Shown: piece after piece, positions 1-10,140 of the stretch | How the letters are laid out: each line of letters opens with the position of its first letter | Position numbering within the stretch: the first letter of the stretch is position 1 | From: Paguma larvata | Taxonomy: Eukaryota > Chordata > Mammalia > Carnivora > Viverridae | Assembly: GCA_030068075.1 (NCBI GenBank) | Contig: CM057826.1 | Span: 109,285,746-109,349,745 of the forward strand | Length of the DNA: 64,000 bases | Direction: 5' to 3' | Made by a program: the position numbers and the translations under genes | The notes under the pieces: model-generated | What the model was told of the DNA's origin: nothing | Seen by the model: the letters and a program-made list of their open reading frames with translations, nothing else | The model's database searches: none

Positions 1-202
1 TCAGTGGCAAAGGGTGATGGGAGACCCAGCACTAGTGCAACCTTGTCTACCTTAAACAGTGTTTACCGAGACACCTGTGCATCAACATCTTCACCTTGAG
101 CTTTTAATAGCTTGTGCCCTAGCCTCATCCCTACCCCCAAAACATGATTACCTTTACTGTAGGATTAATACTTCAAAATTAAAAACAAAACAAAAAAATT
201 TC
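1..202. other. unassigned sequence before the first repeat
   Basis: No gene, RNA or repeat is recognised here. An A-rich run at 179-198 lies just before the MLT1-type LTR fragment and could be the tail of an older insertion, but nothing upstream identifies one. Confidence 0.4.
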
Positions 203-276
203 TGTAATAGACAGAATAATGCCCTCCATACGCAAAAGATGACCACTACTAATCCCTGGAACCTGTAAATATCTTA
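203..276 (+). repeat. MLT1-type LTR (ERVL-MaLR), 5' part
   Basis: The sequence matches the start of MLT1-type solo LTRs in sense orientation (an AATAATGCCC-like block followed by CCTGGAACCTGT). It stops abruptly where an antisense L1 begins and resumes at 3887. The two halves together make one LTR split by the L1. No retroviral gag, pol or env sequence is attached, so this is an old non-coding LTR relic. Confidence 0.75.
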
Positions 277-1495
277 TTTTATTTTATTTTAGTTTAGTTT
301 TTACTTTTTATTTAAGTCCCAGTTAACATATAATGTAATGTTAGTTTCATATGTACAATATAGTGATTCAGCAATTCTATACATCACCTGGTACTCATCA
401 CAAAAGTGCTCTCCTTAATCTCTGTCCCCTGTTTAACCCACCCCCCACCCACCTCCCTCCTGGTAACTACCAGTTTGTTCTCTGTAGTTAGTCTGTTTCT
501 TGGTTTGCCTCTCCTTTTTTTAACTTTGCTCATTTGTTTTGTTTCTTAAATTCCATATACGAGTGAAATCATATGGTATTTGTATTTCTCTGAATTATTT
601 CACTTAGCATAATATGCACTCGCTTCTTCCATTTTGTTGCAAATGGCAAGATTTCATTCTTTTTAATGGCTGAGTAATATTCCATTTTTTATCCATTCAT
701 CCGTTGATGGACACTTGGGCTTTTTCCAGAATTTGGCTATTGTAGATAATGCTACTATAAACACTGAGATGCATTTATGCCTCCAGAGTAGTATTTTTGT
801 ATGCTTTGAGTAAATACCTGGTAGTGTAATTGTTGGATTGTAGGATAGTTCTATCTTTAACTTTTCAAGGAAGCTCCATACCATTTTCCACAGTGGCTGC
901 ACCAGTTTTCATCCCCACCAACAGTGTAAGAGAGTTCTCCTTTCTCATCATCATCTCATCAACACCTCTTGTTTCTTGTGCTGTTGATTTTAGCCATTCT
1001 GACAGGTGTGAGGTGAGATACCTCATTGTAGTTTTGATTTATATTTTCCTGATGATCAGTGATGTTGAACATCTTTTCATGTGTCTTTTGGTCATTTGGA
1101 TGTCTTCTTTGCAAAAAAGTCTATTCGTGTCTTCTGCACATTTTTAAATTGGATTATTTGGTTTTGGTTGTTGAATTGTATAAGTTTTTTATATATTTGG
1201 ATACTAACCCTTTATCGGATATGTCATTTGCAAATATTTTCTCCCATTTCATATGTTTCCTTTTAGTTTTATTCATTGTTTGCTTCACTATGCAGAAGGT
1301 TTTTATTTTAATGAAGTCCCAATAGTTCATTTTTGCTTTTATTTCCCTTGCCTCAGAAGACATATCTAGAAAGAAGTTGCTGTGGCTGATATTAAATTTA
1401 ATACGGCCTGTGTTCTTCTCTAGAATTTTTATGGTTTCATGTCTTACATTTAGGTCTTAATCCATTTTTAACTAATTTTTGCATATGATATAAAA

Positions 1496-2383
1496 ATGTG
1501 GTCCCATTGGGACCTCATCAAGATAAAAAGCTTCTGCACGGCAAAGGAAACAACCAACAAAACTAATAGACAACCGATGGAATGGGAAAGGATAATTGCA
1601 AATGACATATCAGATAAAGGACTAGTATCTAAAATCTATAAAGAACTTACCAAACTCCACACCCAAAAAACAAATAATCCAGTGAAAAAGTGGGCGGAAG
1701 ATATGAATAGACACTTCTCCAAAGAGGACATTCAGATGGCCAACAGACACATGAAACGATGCTCAAAGTCACTCATCATCAGGGAAACACAAATCAAAAC
1801 CACACTGAGATACCACCTTACACCAGTTCGAGTGGCTAAAATGAATAAATCAGGAAACAATAGATGCTCGCGGGGATGTGGAGAAGCAGGCACCCTCCTA
1901 CACTGTTGGTGGGAATGCAAACTGGTGCAGCCACTCTGGAAAACAGTGTGGAGGTTCCTCAAAAAAATGAAAATAGAGCTACCCTATGACCCAGCAATTG
2001 CACTGCTAGGAATCTACCCAAGAGACACAGGAATGCTGATGCATAGGGGCACGTGTACCCCAATGTTCATAGCAGCACTTTCGACAATAGCCAAATCATG
2101 GAAGCAGACCAAGTGCCCATCAACTGACGAATGGATAAAGAAGATGTGGCACATATATACAATGGACTACTACATGGCAATGAGAAAAAATGAAATCTGG
2201 CTATGTGTAGCAACATGGATGGAACTGGAGGGTGTTATGTTAAGTGAAATAAGTCAGTCAGAAAAAGACAGATACCATATGTTTCCACAAATAGGTGGAA
2301 TTTGTGAGACTAAGCAAAAACCAGGGGGAGGGGAAGAGGGAAAAGGAAAAAAAGACACAGAGAGGGAGGGAGATAAAACATAA
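1496..2383 (+). pseudogene. open frame of truncated L1 ORF2 C-terminus (295 codons)
   Basis: The frame opens at an ATG in the target-site duplication and runs without a stop to TAA at 2381-2383. It encodes the typical L1 ORF2 C-terminal region. Near residue 125 is a Cys-rich segment with a [17 protein letters not shown] core, followed by the [10 protein letters not shown] and PSTDEWIKK blocks. The last 40 residues or so are low-complexity Gly/Glu/Lys-rich and belong to the 3' UTR rather than the protein. The block between about residues 85 and 125 looks shortened relative to usual L1 ORF2, which suggests an in-frame deletion. This is a retrotransposon remnant with no RT or endonuclease; expression is not implied. 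Confidence 0.85.
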
Positions 2384-2550
2384 GAGACTCTCAAAGACTA
2401 AGAACAATCTGAGGGTGAGAGAGGTGAGGGAGGTGAGGGAAGGGGGAGAGGGGGTGACGGACATTAAAGAGGGCACGTGTTGGGATGAACACTGGGTGTT
2501 ATATGTAAACCAATTTGAAAATAAACTATTATAATAAAATTTTAAAAAAA
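1509..2550 (+). mobile_element. younger LINE-1 3' fragment inserted in the antisense L1
   Basis: This is a sense-strand, 5'-truncated L1. It begins inside the ORF2 C-terminal region and ends in a short AATAAA-like stretch and A-run at 2531-2550. Perfect 11-bp target-site duplications GTGGTCCCATT flank it at 1498-1508 and 2551-2561, and the antisense L1 sequence continues directly on either side. The perfect duplication and the long unbroken frame suggest it is clearly younger than its host. It lacks a promoter, ORF1, endonuclease and RT domains, so it cannot move by itself. Confidence 0.92.
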
Positions 2551-3886
2551 GTGGTCCCATTTCATTCTTTCGCATGTGGCTATCCAGTTTTCCCAACACC
2601 ATTTGTTGAAAAGACTGTCTTTTTCCTACTGAATATTCTTTACCTGCTTTGTCAAAGATTAGTTGACCATATAGTTGTAGGTTCCTTTCTGGATTTTCTA
2701 TTCTGCTCTATGTGTCTATTTTTGTACTAGTACCATACTGTTTTCATCACTTCAGTTTTTTAATATAACTTGAAGTCCAGAATTGTGATGCCTCCAGCAT
2801 TGCTTTTCTTTTTCAAGTCTGCTTTGGTTATTCAGGGTCTTTTGTGGTTCCATACAAATGTTCAAATTGTCTGTTCTAGCTCGGTGAAAAATTTTGTTGG
2901 TATTTTGATAGGGATTCCATTAAATGTGTAGATGACTTTGGGTAATATAGACATTTTAACAATATTTGCTCTTCCAATCTATGAGCATGGAATATCTTTC
3001 TATTTGTGTATGCCATCTTCAGTTTCTTTCATCAGCGTTTTATAGTTTTCAGAGTACAGGTCTTTCACCTCTTTGATTAGATTTACTCCTAGGTATCTTA
3101 TGGGTTTGGTGCAATTACAAATGAGATTGATTTCTTAATTTCTCTTTTTAGTATGTCATTATTGGTGTTTAGAAATGCAACAGATTTCTGTATGTTGATT
3201 TTGTATCCTGCGACTTTACTGAATTTGTGTATCAGTTCTAGCAAACTTTTTTTGTGAAGTCCTTTGGGCTTTCTACATAGAGTATCATGTCATCTGCAAA
3301 TAGTGAAAGTTTTGCTTTTTCCTTGCTGATTTGGATGTCTTTTATTTCTTTTTGTTACCTGATTGCTGTGGCTAGGACTTCCAGTACTATGTTAAATAAC
3401 AGCGGTGTCTTATTCCTGAACATAGAGGAAAAGCTCTTAGTTTTTTCCCACTGAGGATGATATTAACTGTGGGTTTTTCATAGATGGCCTTTATCATGTT
3501 GAGATATATTCCATCTAAACCTACTTTGTTGGAAGGTTTTTGTTATGAATGGATGTTGCACCTTGTCAATGTGTTTTCTTCATCTATTGACATGACCATT
3601 GGTTCTTATCCTTTTTTAATTTTTTGTTAGTGTGGTGTATCATGTTGATGGATTTTTGAATATTGAACCACTTTTGTGACCCAGGAGTAAATCCCATTTG
3701 ATCATGGTGAATGGTTTTTTTAAAATGTATTGTTGACTTCAACTTGCTAGTATTTTAGGGATCCATGTTCTCTTTTTTAGTGGAGTCTTCATCTCATTTT
3801 GGTATCAAAGTTATGGTGGGCTCATGGAATGAGTTTGGATGTTTTCCTTCCTTTTCTGCTTTTGGCATAGTCTGAGAAGATGGGTA

Positions 3887-4277
3887 TGTGAATGTTATAT
3901 TATATGGCAAAAGAGACTTTACATATGTGATTGAGAACTTTGAAATGAGGAGACTGCCCTGGATTATCTGATACAATCACAAAATTCCTTATAAGAGGAA
4001 ATGTCAGAGGCAGAGGGAATGACAATGGAAACAGACTGAAAATGGAGGAAAGGGCCACAAGCTGAAGAAAACAGGCAGCCTCTAGAGGCTGTAAAAGGCA
4101 AGGATACATATTTTCCCCTAGAGCCTCCAGGTGGAACACAGCCCTGAAGATATTAATTTGACTGAGTGAAACTGATTTTGGACTTCTGACCTCCAGGACT
4201 GTAAGAGAATAAATTTGTGTTGTTGTAAGCCAGCAAGTTTGTGGTAATTTGTTGCAGCAGTCATGGAACCTGATACA
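3887..4277 (+). repeat. MLT1-type LTR (ERVL-MaLR), 3' part
   Basis: This continues the LTR begun at 203. Visible landmarks are TATGGCAAAAGAGACTTT, a CTGGATTATC block, CTTATAAGAGG, a GGAACACAGCCCTG block, AGAGAATAAATTTGTGTTG (a polyadenylation-signal-like region) and the terminal CCTGATACA. Its length plus the 5' part (about 465 bp) fits an MLT1-class LTR. It is a solo LTR with no internal retroviral sequence. Confidence 0.82.
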
Positions 4278-4319
4278 GTCTGAATAAGTGATGCTAATGA
4301 TCAGCCAAAGTGAAGAATC

Positions 4320-4765
4320 AGGAATAGAGAATCTTGGTGCTCAAAGGGTGTCAAGGACATCTGCATCACCAGGGACTTTATTAGAAATGCAGAGTCTCAG
4401 GGCCACCCAGACCTGCTGCAGCAAAAGCTGCATTTTAACAAGATTCCCAGATGATTTGAATGCGCACTCAAATTTGAGAAGTGTCAAATTTTAAAACAAT
4501 GGTTTTTTCCATCCTAGTTTTATTTTCGAATCTCCTGGGGAACTTAAAAAAAAACACAGATCTCAGACCAGCGTATGCTATTTTGAGAAGCACCAAGGTG
4601 ATTTGAATATGAAGCCAGGTAAGAACTAGTGATTTGGGGCAAAAAGTTTTCAGACTGAATGGGCAGGAAGGGCTGTTAAAAACTGAGGACTCTTGAGCTC
4701 CATCCCAGAGTAAGTCTGGATGAGGCCCAGGAGAATGCATTCTAACAAGTGTCTAAGGGAACTCT
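4320..4765. repeat. cluster of MER5-type hAT/Charlie MITE fragments
   Basis: Two to three pieces resemble MER5-like non-autonomous hAT elements. The piece at 4335-4484 has ACTTTATTAGAAATGCAGA and TTCCCAGATGATTTGAATG. The piece at 4503-4636 has CTCCTGGGGAACTTAAAAA and AAGGTGATTTGAATATG. A partial piece lies near 4700-4760. They are non-coding and diverged. The near-palindromic family makes strand assignment unsafe. Confidence 0.65.
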
Positions 4766-5435
4766 AAAAGTAAAAGTGACCATTCAGAAGAGTTTGGCGG
4801 CCTGGTGTCTGCCTGGACCCATTTAGCACTTGTGTGATAGAAACTACATTTTCCCTCTGCCCCATCCAGGTTTTGTTCATTGCTCAACTGTTCCTTTACC
4901 CACTCTAAGCAGAAAAGCTCTATTATGGAGGTTTAGGGACCTCTTCCTGAGGAGGTGGTTGGGTATCAGGCAGGAAGTACTCCTCTAGAAGGTAGGATCA
5001 CTCTCAATTAGATTATTCATCTCAGGTCCTTAGAAATAGGGGTGGTAGCAGAGGAGCTGAACCAGGGATGCAACCAGGAGCAAGAAAGCTGCTGGAGATG
5101 GAGACCGTGTGAGCTTACCTTGCCTTACCCAGCCTTATTAAGGCTTCTTGAGTCTGATATGCGAGTTCCCTTTGTAGCAGTATGCCCTAGTATCTGTCCC
5201 CTAAGCATTGCTCTCTCCATGCTTACCCACTCGTTTTCTATCAAGTATTATTTTATTTTTAACATGAGTTCTAAGGCCAATGAAAGGGTCAGCTTTAATG
5301 CTAGAAATTTTATGCGGTGTGGAAAAAATCTTGTAAATCACATTGTTCCCAAAGCCAACCTACTCTAATCTAGCAAGATAACCTCACATTTGTTTTCTAA
5401 ACACTTATTGTTTTGGTAATAATATTATTGTATTT
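4766..5435. other. unassigned unique-looking sequence
   Basis: No repeat, exon or RNA gene is recognised. The longest frame (5042-5368, plus) resembles no protein I know and starts at a GTG, so it is not called. Confidence 0.4.
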
Positions 5436-5622
5436 GAACTCTAGTTCTGCCACCAGTTGAGGGTCTCTGGGTAAATCATCTAACCTCCCTGATACTATTA
5501 CTTCAATGTCAAGTAGGGATAGTTCTTCTTACATCAAAGACTGTTGTGAGAATTGAGACAGATAATGTACCCAAAACACATAGACCATTACCTCAGTAAA
5601 TGGTAGATACTGTTATTAATGT
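5436..5622 (+). repeat. MIR SINE
   Basis: A sense MIR: AGTTCTGCCACCAGTTGAG, then GGGTAAATCATCTAACCTCC (the MIR core motif for 'GGCAAGTTACTTAACCTC'), GTTGTGAGAATTGAGACAG and a CAGTAAATGGTAGATACTG tail. Confidence 0.75.
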
Positions 5623-6364
5623 AGATCATTTTATCTGAGAATGAGATCAAATCAGATAAACTAGAGGAAGTTTCAGATCCTGGAGCAATTAGAAGTGGTT
5701 GAGGTGAAGGGAGAGATTCTCTCCCATGTTAATTTTTTTGAGTCTTAGTATGCAATCAGAAATTTTATCTGAAACTTGAAAATAAGCAAAAGAGAATACC
5801 AGGGATTCTTTCAGAGCTGGTCTTGGCTTTCTATTTTCTGGGATATTTTATAACTTTAGAGTAGATGCTAACTAGCAGGTTTTTATCTGCTAGAGATACA
5901 AGTAATTTCTGTCTAATAGAACAAATAATCTTAAGTCTTATAGTTATTGGCTCTTTTGGTTATAAGTTCATAGCTTCTCACATGCTTTTTGAGCAATGTT
6001 AGTTTGCTAAAATATTTGAAAAACGTTAATTTTATATTTGCGAGACTCAGGATTTTGCCTTTTTGAAAATTAGAGGTTTGGAAGTGTCTGCTTATATTCA
6101 CTTTGTTAAAAGCTTGACCTCTTGGGAAAATCATTCCCAAGGGTCTAATCTGGGCTTTATGTTACAGGTCTGTTTTTCCTGTTGGATCATGCACAGGCAA
6201 AAAATAAAGGGAGATTCATAGAGATAGGAGTTATGTGTGCATTGATTATAGTTATAGTTTTATTTCGCACTCTTTTTTACTTCTGGAGTACTTTATTCAT
6301 ATTTTAAGAATACCACATATATTCTACCACATATGTAACACGTATATAGCTAGATATTTATATG
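5623..6364. other. unassigned AT-rich sequence
   Basis: Nothing identifiable was found on either strand. There are no coding-like frames and no clear repeats. Confidence 0.35.
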
Positions 6365-6485
6365 TCTGCCTCCTCCACTAAATGGTAAGTTCTTTGAGAA
6401 AGGTGATTGTGTCCCACACATCTTTGTGTTCCCAGTCCATAGAACAGAATTTAGCACTAAGAAGCAAATAAACATCTAATTGAAA
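6365..6485 (+). repeat. LINE-2 3' end
   Basis: Typical L2 terminal sequence: a GGTAAGTTCTTTGAGAAAGG block, CACACATCTTTGTGTTCCCA, CCATAGAACAGAATTTAGCA and a final AATAAACATCTAATTGAA. Non-coding ancient relic. Confidence 0.72.
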
Positions 6486-6528
6486 TGAACAGAGCTCTCT
6501 ATGTCCTTTCTACTCTAAAAGTAGTCAT

Positions 6529-6682
6529 AGACCAGGAATTTGGACATCAGCTGGGAGCAGTTAGAATACAAAATCTCAGGCCCCCTTCCAGACACAATTA
6601 ATAAGAATCATCATTTCAATACGATCTTTAGGTGATTATGTGCACTGTTCCAAGCCATCGTCAGTTTTAGAGTGGCAGCTCT
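6529..6682. repeat. MER5-type hAT/Charlie MITE fragment
   Basis: Landmarks are ATACAAAATCTCAGGCCCC, TTAATAAGAATCATCATTTC and GGTGATTATGTGCACTG, as in MER5/MER20-like non-autonomous hAT elements. The copy is strongly diverged. Confidence 0.55.
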
Positions 6683-7827
6683 GGTATTAATGATGAATGA
6701 GATTCAGGCAAAGAAAGTTGAGATAACTGTCCCCAATTTCCAGCAGTTCAGTGATGAACACAAATTTGAAATCATTGTCTCTAGAGTATTATCTTTGAGA
6801 TTAAGGTAGGGCAGGTTGTACCGTCAGGGTAGAATTCCAGTTGCGCCAGTAAAATCTGACTTCTGGAGGGCAGAGCCATTAAGTTTGGTTTGGCAGGAAG
6901 GGTATTGAATTCTTTGAGAAAAAATACTAGTGAAGATGTTTCTTGCCTTCTTAGTTCTAGCTTGGGCACTCAAGCTTTTATTTGAAAGGAGGGTCTAGCT
7001 CACTTTCTGTTGGGTGTAAGCCCAAAGCAGCTAGAAGCTCAGGTTATTCATTCATGGAATCAGGATGTTTAATCATACAATCTAAATCTCTGTTTATCAC
7101 ACCCAGAGCTTAAATTTTCAGGGATATTTGTTCCATGATGTTAATGAGAGAGCCAAAGACAAAGGTTAGAAAGACAGAGACTTTGGGGAGAGACTTAGAT
7201 ACCCCTCCTTAAAAGGAGAAGTAGTTGTTTCCTGGCTGAAATATAAGATACCATGCAGATAAGAATCTAGAGTTCTTACAGAACAAGGATCTTCAAAAAT
7301 ATTTGCAAAGAGATTTAACTTCAATTTCCTATCAGAAAATAATGATTTTTCTTTTTGTCTGAGCCATGCTTCAGTTGTTCCTGATAAATCCACAAGTGTA
7401 AGTGTAAAAGGATGAGGATTTTATTTACTTTTTAGATAAAGAGATTCAACAATTCAGTAACTCAATAGAATCAGCATAGTAGAGTCTCGCAGCTAGAGGA
7501 AGCCCTCTGGATCATCTCATCCAGGGTCTGCAGTCCAAACGCTTTCAGGAGCCGAGCAAGTGAAGCAAATGTGAAAAGGCAGTCAGCTGGACCATGTTAG
7601 GAGTGGTTTAAGCTGTGGGAACTGGGGAGTGAATGCTTAGAAAAATCATTCACATTTCTAAAATAATGTTGGCCAAATAAAACACATCCGTGGACCTCAG
7701 TTGGTCTATTTATTTATATTTCAGAAACCTGATATCCAGAAAAGCTAAATTTTCTGCCTAAGATCACATAACTATAACTTAGGCATTAAAACAAATACTC
7801 CAACTGTGACAGCTTCTCATGTTTACT
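6683..7827. other. unassigned unique-looking sequence
   Basis: No gene or clear repeat was recognised. A short stretch at 7490-7550 resembles old SINE/DNA-element sequence (a CTCATCCAGGGTCTGCAG block), but is too weak to classify. Confidence 0.35.
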
Positions 7828-7987
7828 CATGGAGGGACATTCAGATGGTATTTGTATACACAACTCTATGTGCATGTGTAGTAAACCAGGCAGGTTCAAT
7901 TCTACTCCATGGAGGGACATTCAGATTGTATTTTTATACACGACTCTGTGTGCATGTGTATCAAACCAAACAGATTCAATTCTAATA
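7828..7987 (+). repeat. 80-bp tandem duplication, two copies
   Basis: Copy 1 (7828-7907) and copy 2 (7908-7987) have the same 80-bp unit. Each starts CATGGAGGGACATTCAGAT and ends GTTCAATTCTA plus a few bases, with about 12 substitutions and no obvious indel. The unit is not a multiple of three, so frames do not carry over. The unit matches no repeat I recognise. Copies diverge by roughly 15 percent, so the duplication is not recent. Confidence 0.88.
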
Positions 7988-8587
7988 ATTGGTTATTTGG
8001 AAAATACTTAGCTGCTAACAATAGAAAGCAAGCAAAAGCTTTTAACCACACAAGGTACCACAATGAAAGTAGAACTAAACCAGCAGCCTTTTCTGTTCAT
8101 CTGGCACATGTTTTTACAAGGCTATAAATAATTGTATTTATGCATCTGAGATGTTTTTCAAATAGTAATAAAATCTATGTGTTTTAAGAAAAAGGCTGGA
8201 TTTAAAATTTAATTGGCCAATTACTTAGAAAAAGTATATTCTTCTGAAGAGGTGACAATTAGTAGCTGGAGCCATTATCGTGGTCAGCTTGCTCTGCCCT
8301 AGTCAAAGTCAAAGCGCATCACCAGACTTTCCTTAAACCGGAGTCTAGAAAATGTACAAGGATCACTGTTTCTAGCTTCCTGGTTGGTTATGTCTAGAGG
8401 CCCTCCTGTGCTAGCTTTCTCTAAGGCACACACTGCTTTTCTCCAAGAAGGTAGAGAAAGGCAGCAACAAAGCCAATCAGAGCCCTTGGATGTTAGCCTC
8501 ACACAGTATCACGTTCATTCCATAGACACAGCAGTTTTCTATTTACCATTGTTCTGTGTGTATGCAGTATGATTTTATTACTTTTCT
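7988..8587. other. unassigned sequence
   Basis: No feature was recognised. Short frames at 8299-8502 (minus) and 8384-8572 (plus) overlap each other and show no protein family resemblance. Confidence 0.35.
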
Positions 8588-8785
8588 TGAGGCAGGTACT
8601 TTCCATGCACTTTTTTTTCCACTTAATCCTCACAACAAATCAAATATTAGTGCAATTGACATCCCCATTTTACAGATGAGGACAATGAATTTTAAAGAGT
8701 TCAAGTAATTTGCTTATGTGTTCAATTTGGGATTCGAACACAGACCTGTCTCCCTCCAGAGTCCAATATTTTAGGAACTATATTT
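8588..8785 (-). repeat. MIR SINE, antisense
   Basis: Reverse-complement MIR: TTAATCCTCACAACAAATC, CCCCATTTTACAGATGAGGA, TTCAAGTAATTTGCTTATG, GGGATTCGAACACAGACCTG and CTCCAGAGTCC, in the expected antisense order. Confidence 0.85.
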
Positions 8786-9995
8786 TCTGCTCTAGACCAA
8801 GTAGCTAAAGGCAAAGTTGACTTCCATGATTTCTGCTTGTCTGTGTGCTTGCTTCTATGCTTTCTATCAATGTGGCCTTTATCCATGAATGAATCAGAGC
8901 AGCAGTCTTCCGCCAGGACTTTGAACTCCAAATATGGAAGGTGCCTTGGTTCTGGTTGTGAAGGGGAGGTTAGGTGTATTTATTTACCAAGAACCCAGTG
9001 TTTAAAAAAAATATTTTAGGAGCTCCATTGAATTGTTTTAGGGGGTAGTAGAAATAGGTGTTTTTACAGTTTTGGCATCTGAAAAGCAAATTTTCAAAAA
9101 GCAAATCCCATTGTTCTACTGACTTCTGTTATAAAACCAGGGGCACATTGCCACAGGCTGGAACGGAAAAGGCCAGTCCTTGATTCATTGGGTTGAAAAC
9201 ATTTGGCAAGAACTGACCAGACCTGGCCAGGCAGGGCATAGCTCAGAAACTTACACAGTCCTCTCTTGACCCTGGAATCTCTGTTGCAAGGCGAGCCCCA
9301 TTCCTTTTCTTACTCTTTCCCTTGCCTTTCATCAAATTTTAAGGGTCTCTGATGATAGTAGCTCTTGGCACTTATTCCCATGATTTCATCTGCACTAGAA
9401 CAAGGACTACAATATTATACTTTAATGTGAATGTAATTGTCCAGTGCAGGTGTATTCTATCAGGAAAGTTTAGATTCAAGGCTTAATGCCTTGTTTTATC
9501 AATTCTGTAATCTCCAACTCCTATATATCAAATTGGCCTAAAGTATGTCTTTGAAACAAATGGAGAATTGTTAATAACAAGTTAGAATTTTTTCATTTTT
9601 TTAATTACATTCAAAAGCCATTTTCCTCAATACAAATTTTTTGAGATTAATTCTAAGCATGTTTTGAGGTCCCAGCAATTCAATAATAATCTAAATAGCA
9701 AGCATCCAAAGATTCAGGGTATCTTTTCCTTTTTTTCCTTAGTCTGTTACATCCCCATAATTTCATTTGAATACTCTCACTCTTTCTACCATTTCACCAC
9801 CCACGACAAACAATTATGCTTTTTCTTTCTTTTTTTTTTTAAAGGTGGAGGGTAAAGATTTTGTCCTTGCCTCTTCTGCCTATAATGACAGTCATTATAA
9901 TGAAGGGACTCTGTGGAGGTCTGAATCTCTCTGTTGTTCCAGAGGCCTGCAGAACAAAATTAGGAGGAATATTGTACAGTGTACAAGGTACAGTT
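8786..9995. other. unassigned sequence with a short perfect inverted repeat
   Basis: No exon or classifiable repeat was found. The stretch contains a T-run (about 9831-9840) and, at 9881-9899, the perfect inverted repeat TATAATGAC-A-GTCATTATA. Confidence 0.4.
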
Positions 9996-10140
9996 TGCAA
10001 AGCTGAGAGTCTCACCACTTACTCGTTTCTGAGCCTTAGTGTCCACATCTTAAAGTTAGGGCAGTAGTGCCTGTTTATAGGGTGACTGTGTACATTAGAA
10101 ACTGTTGGCACACCGCAATTGCTCAGTGATTACTATTATT
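9996..10140 (+). repeat. MIR SINE
   Basis: A diverged sense MIR: CACTTACTCGTTTCTGAGCC TTAGTGTCC, an AAAGTTAGGGCAGTAGTGCC block, a GGGTGACTGTGTACATTAGA block and an ATTGCTCAGTGATTACTATT tail. Confidence 0.65.

Larger units (their letters stand above)
277..3886 (-). mobile_element. LINE-1 retrotransposon, antisense, 5'-truncated, split by a younger L1
   Basis: The copy lies antisense. It starts with a T-rich tail and a carnivore-type L1 3' end (about 277-640), continues through the complement of the ORF2 C-terminal region, and runs into the reverse-transcriptase region, ending near 3886. Stops and frameshifts break ORF2 throughout, so it is inactive. A second L1 interrupts it at 1509-2550. The flanking target-site duplication lies in the host LTR: TGTAAATATCTTA at 264-276 and the diverged TGTGAATGTTATA at 3887-3899. 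The 13-bp pair with 3 mismatches fits an old insertion. Confidence 0.88.

Noticed and set aside
203..4277. A complete endogenous retrovirus around the MLT1 LTRs
   Set aside because: Only LTR sequence is present at both 203-4277 and 30327-30725; there is no gag, pol or env between paired LTRs.
7828..7987. The direct repeats as a CRISPR-like array
   Set aside because: There are only two adjacent copies with no spacers, in mammalian DNA.
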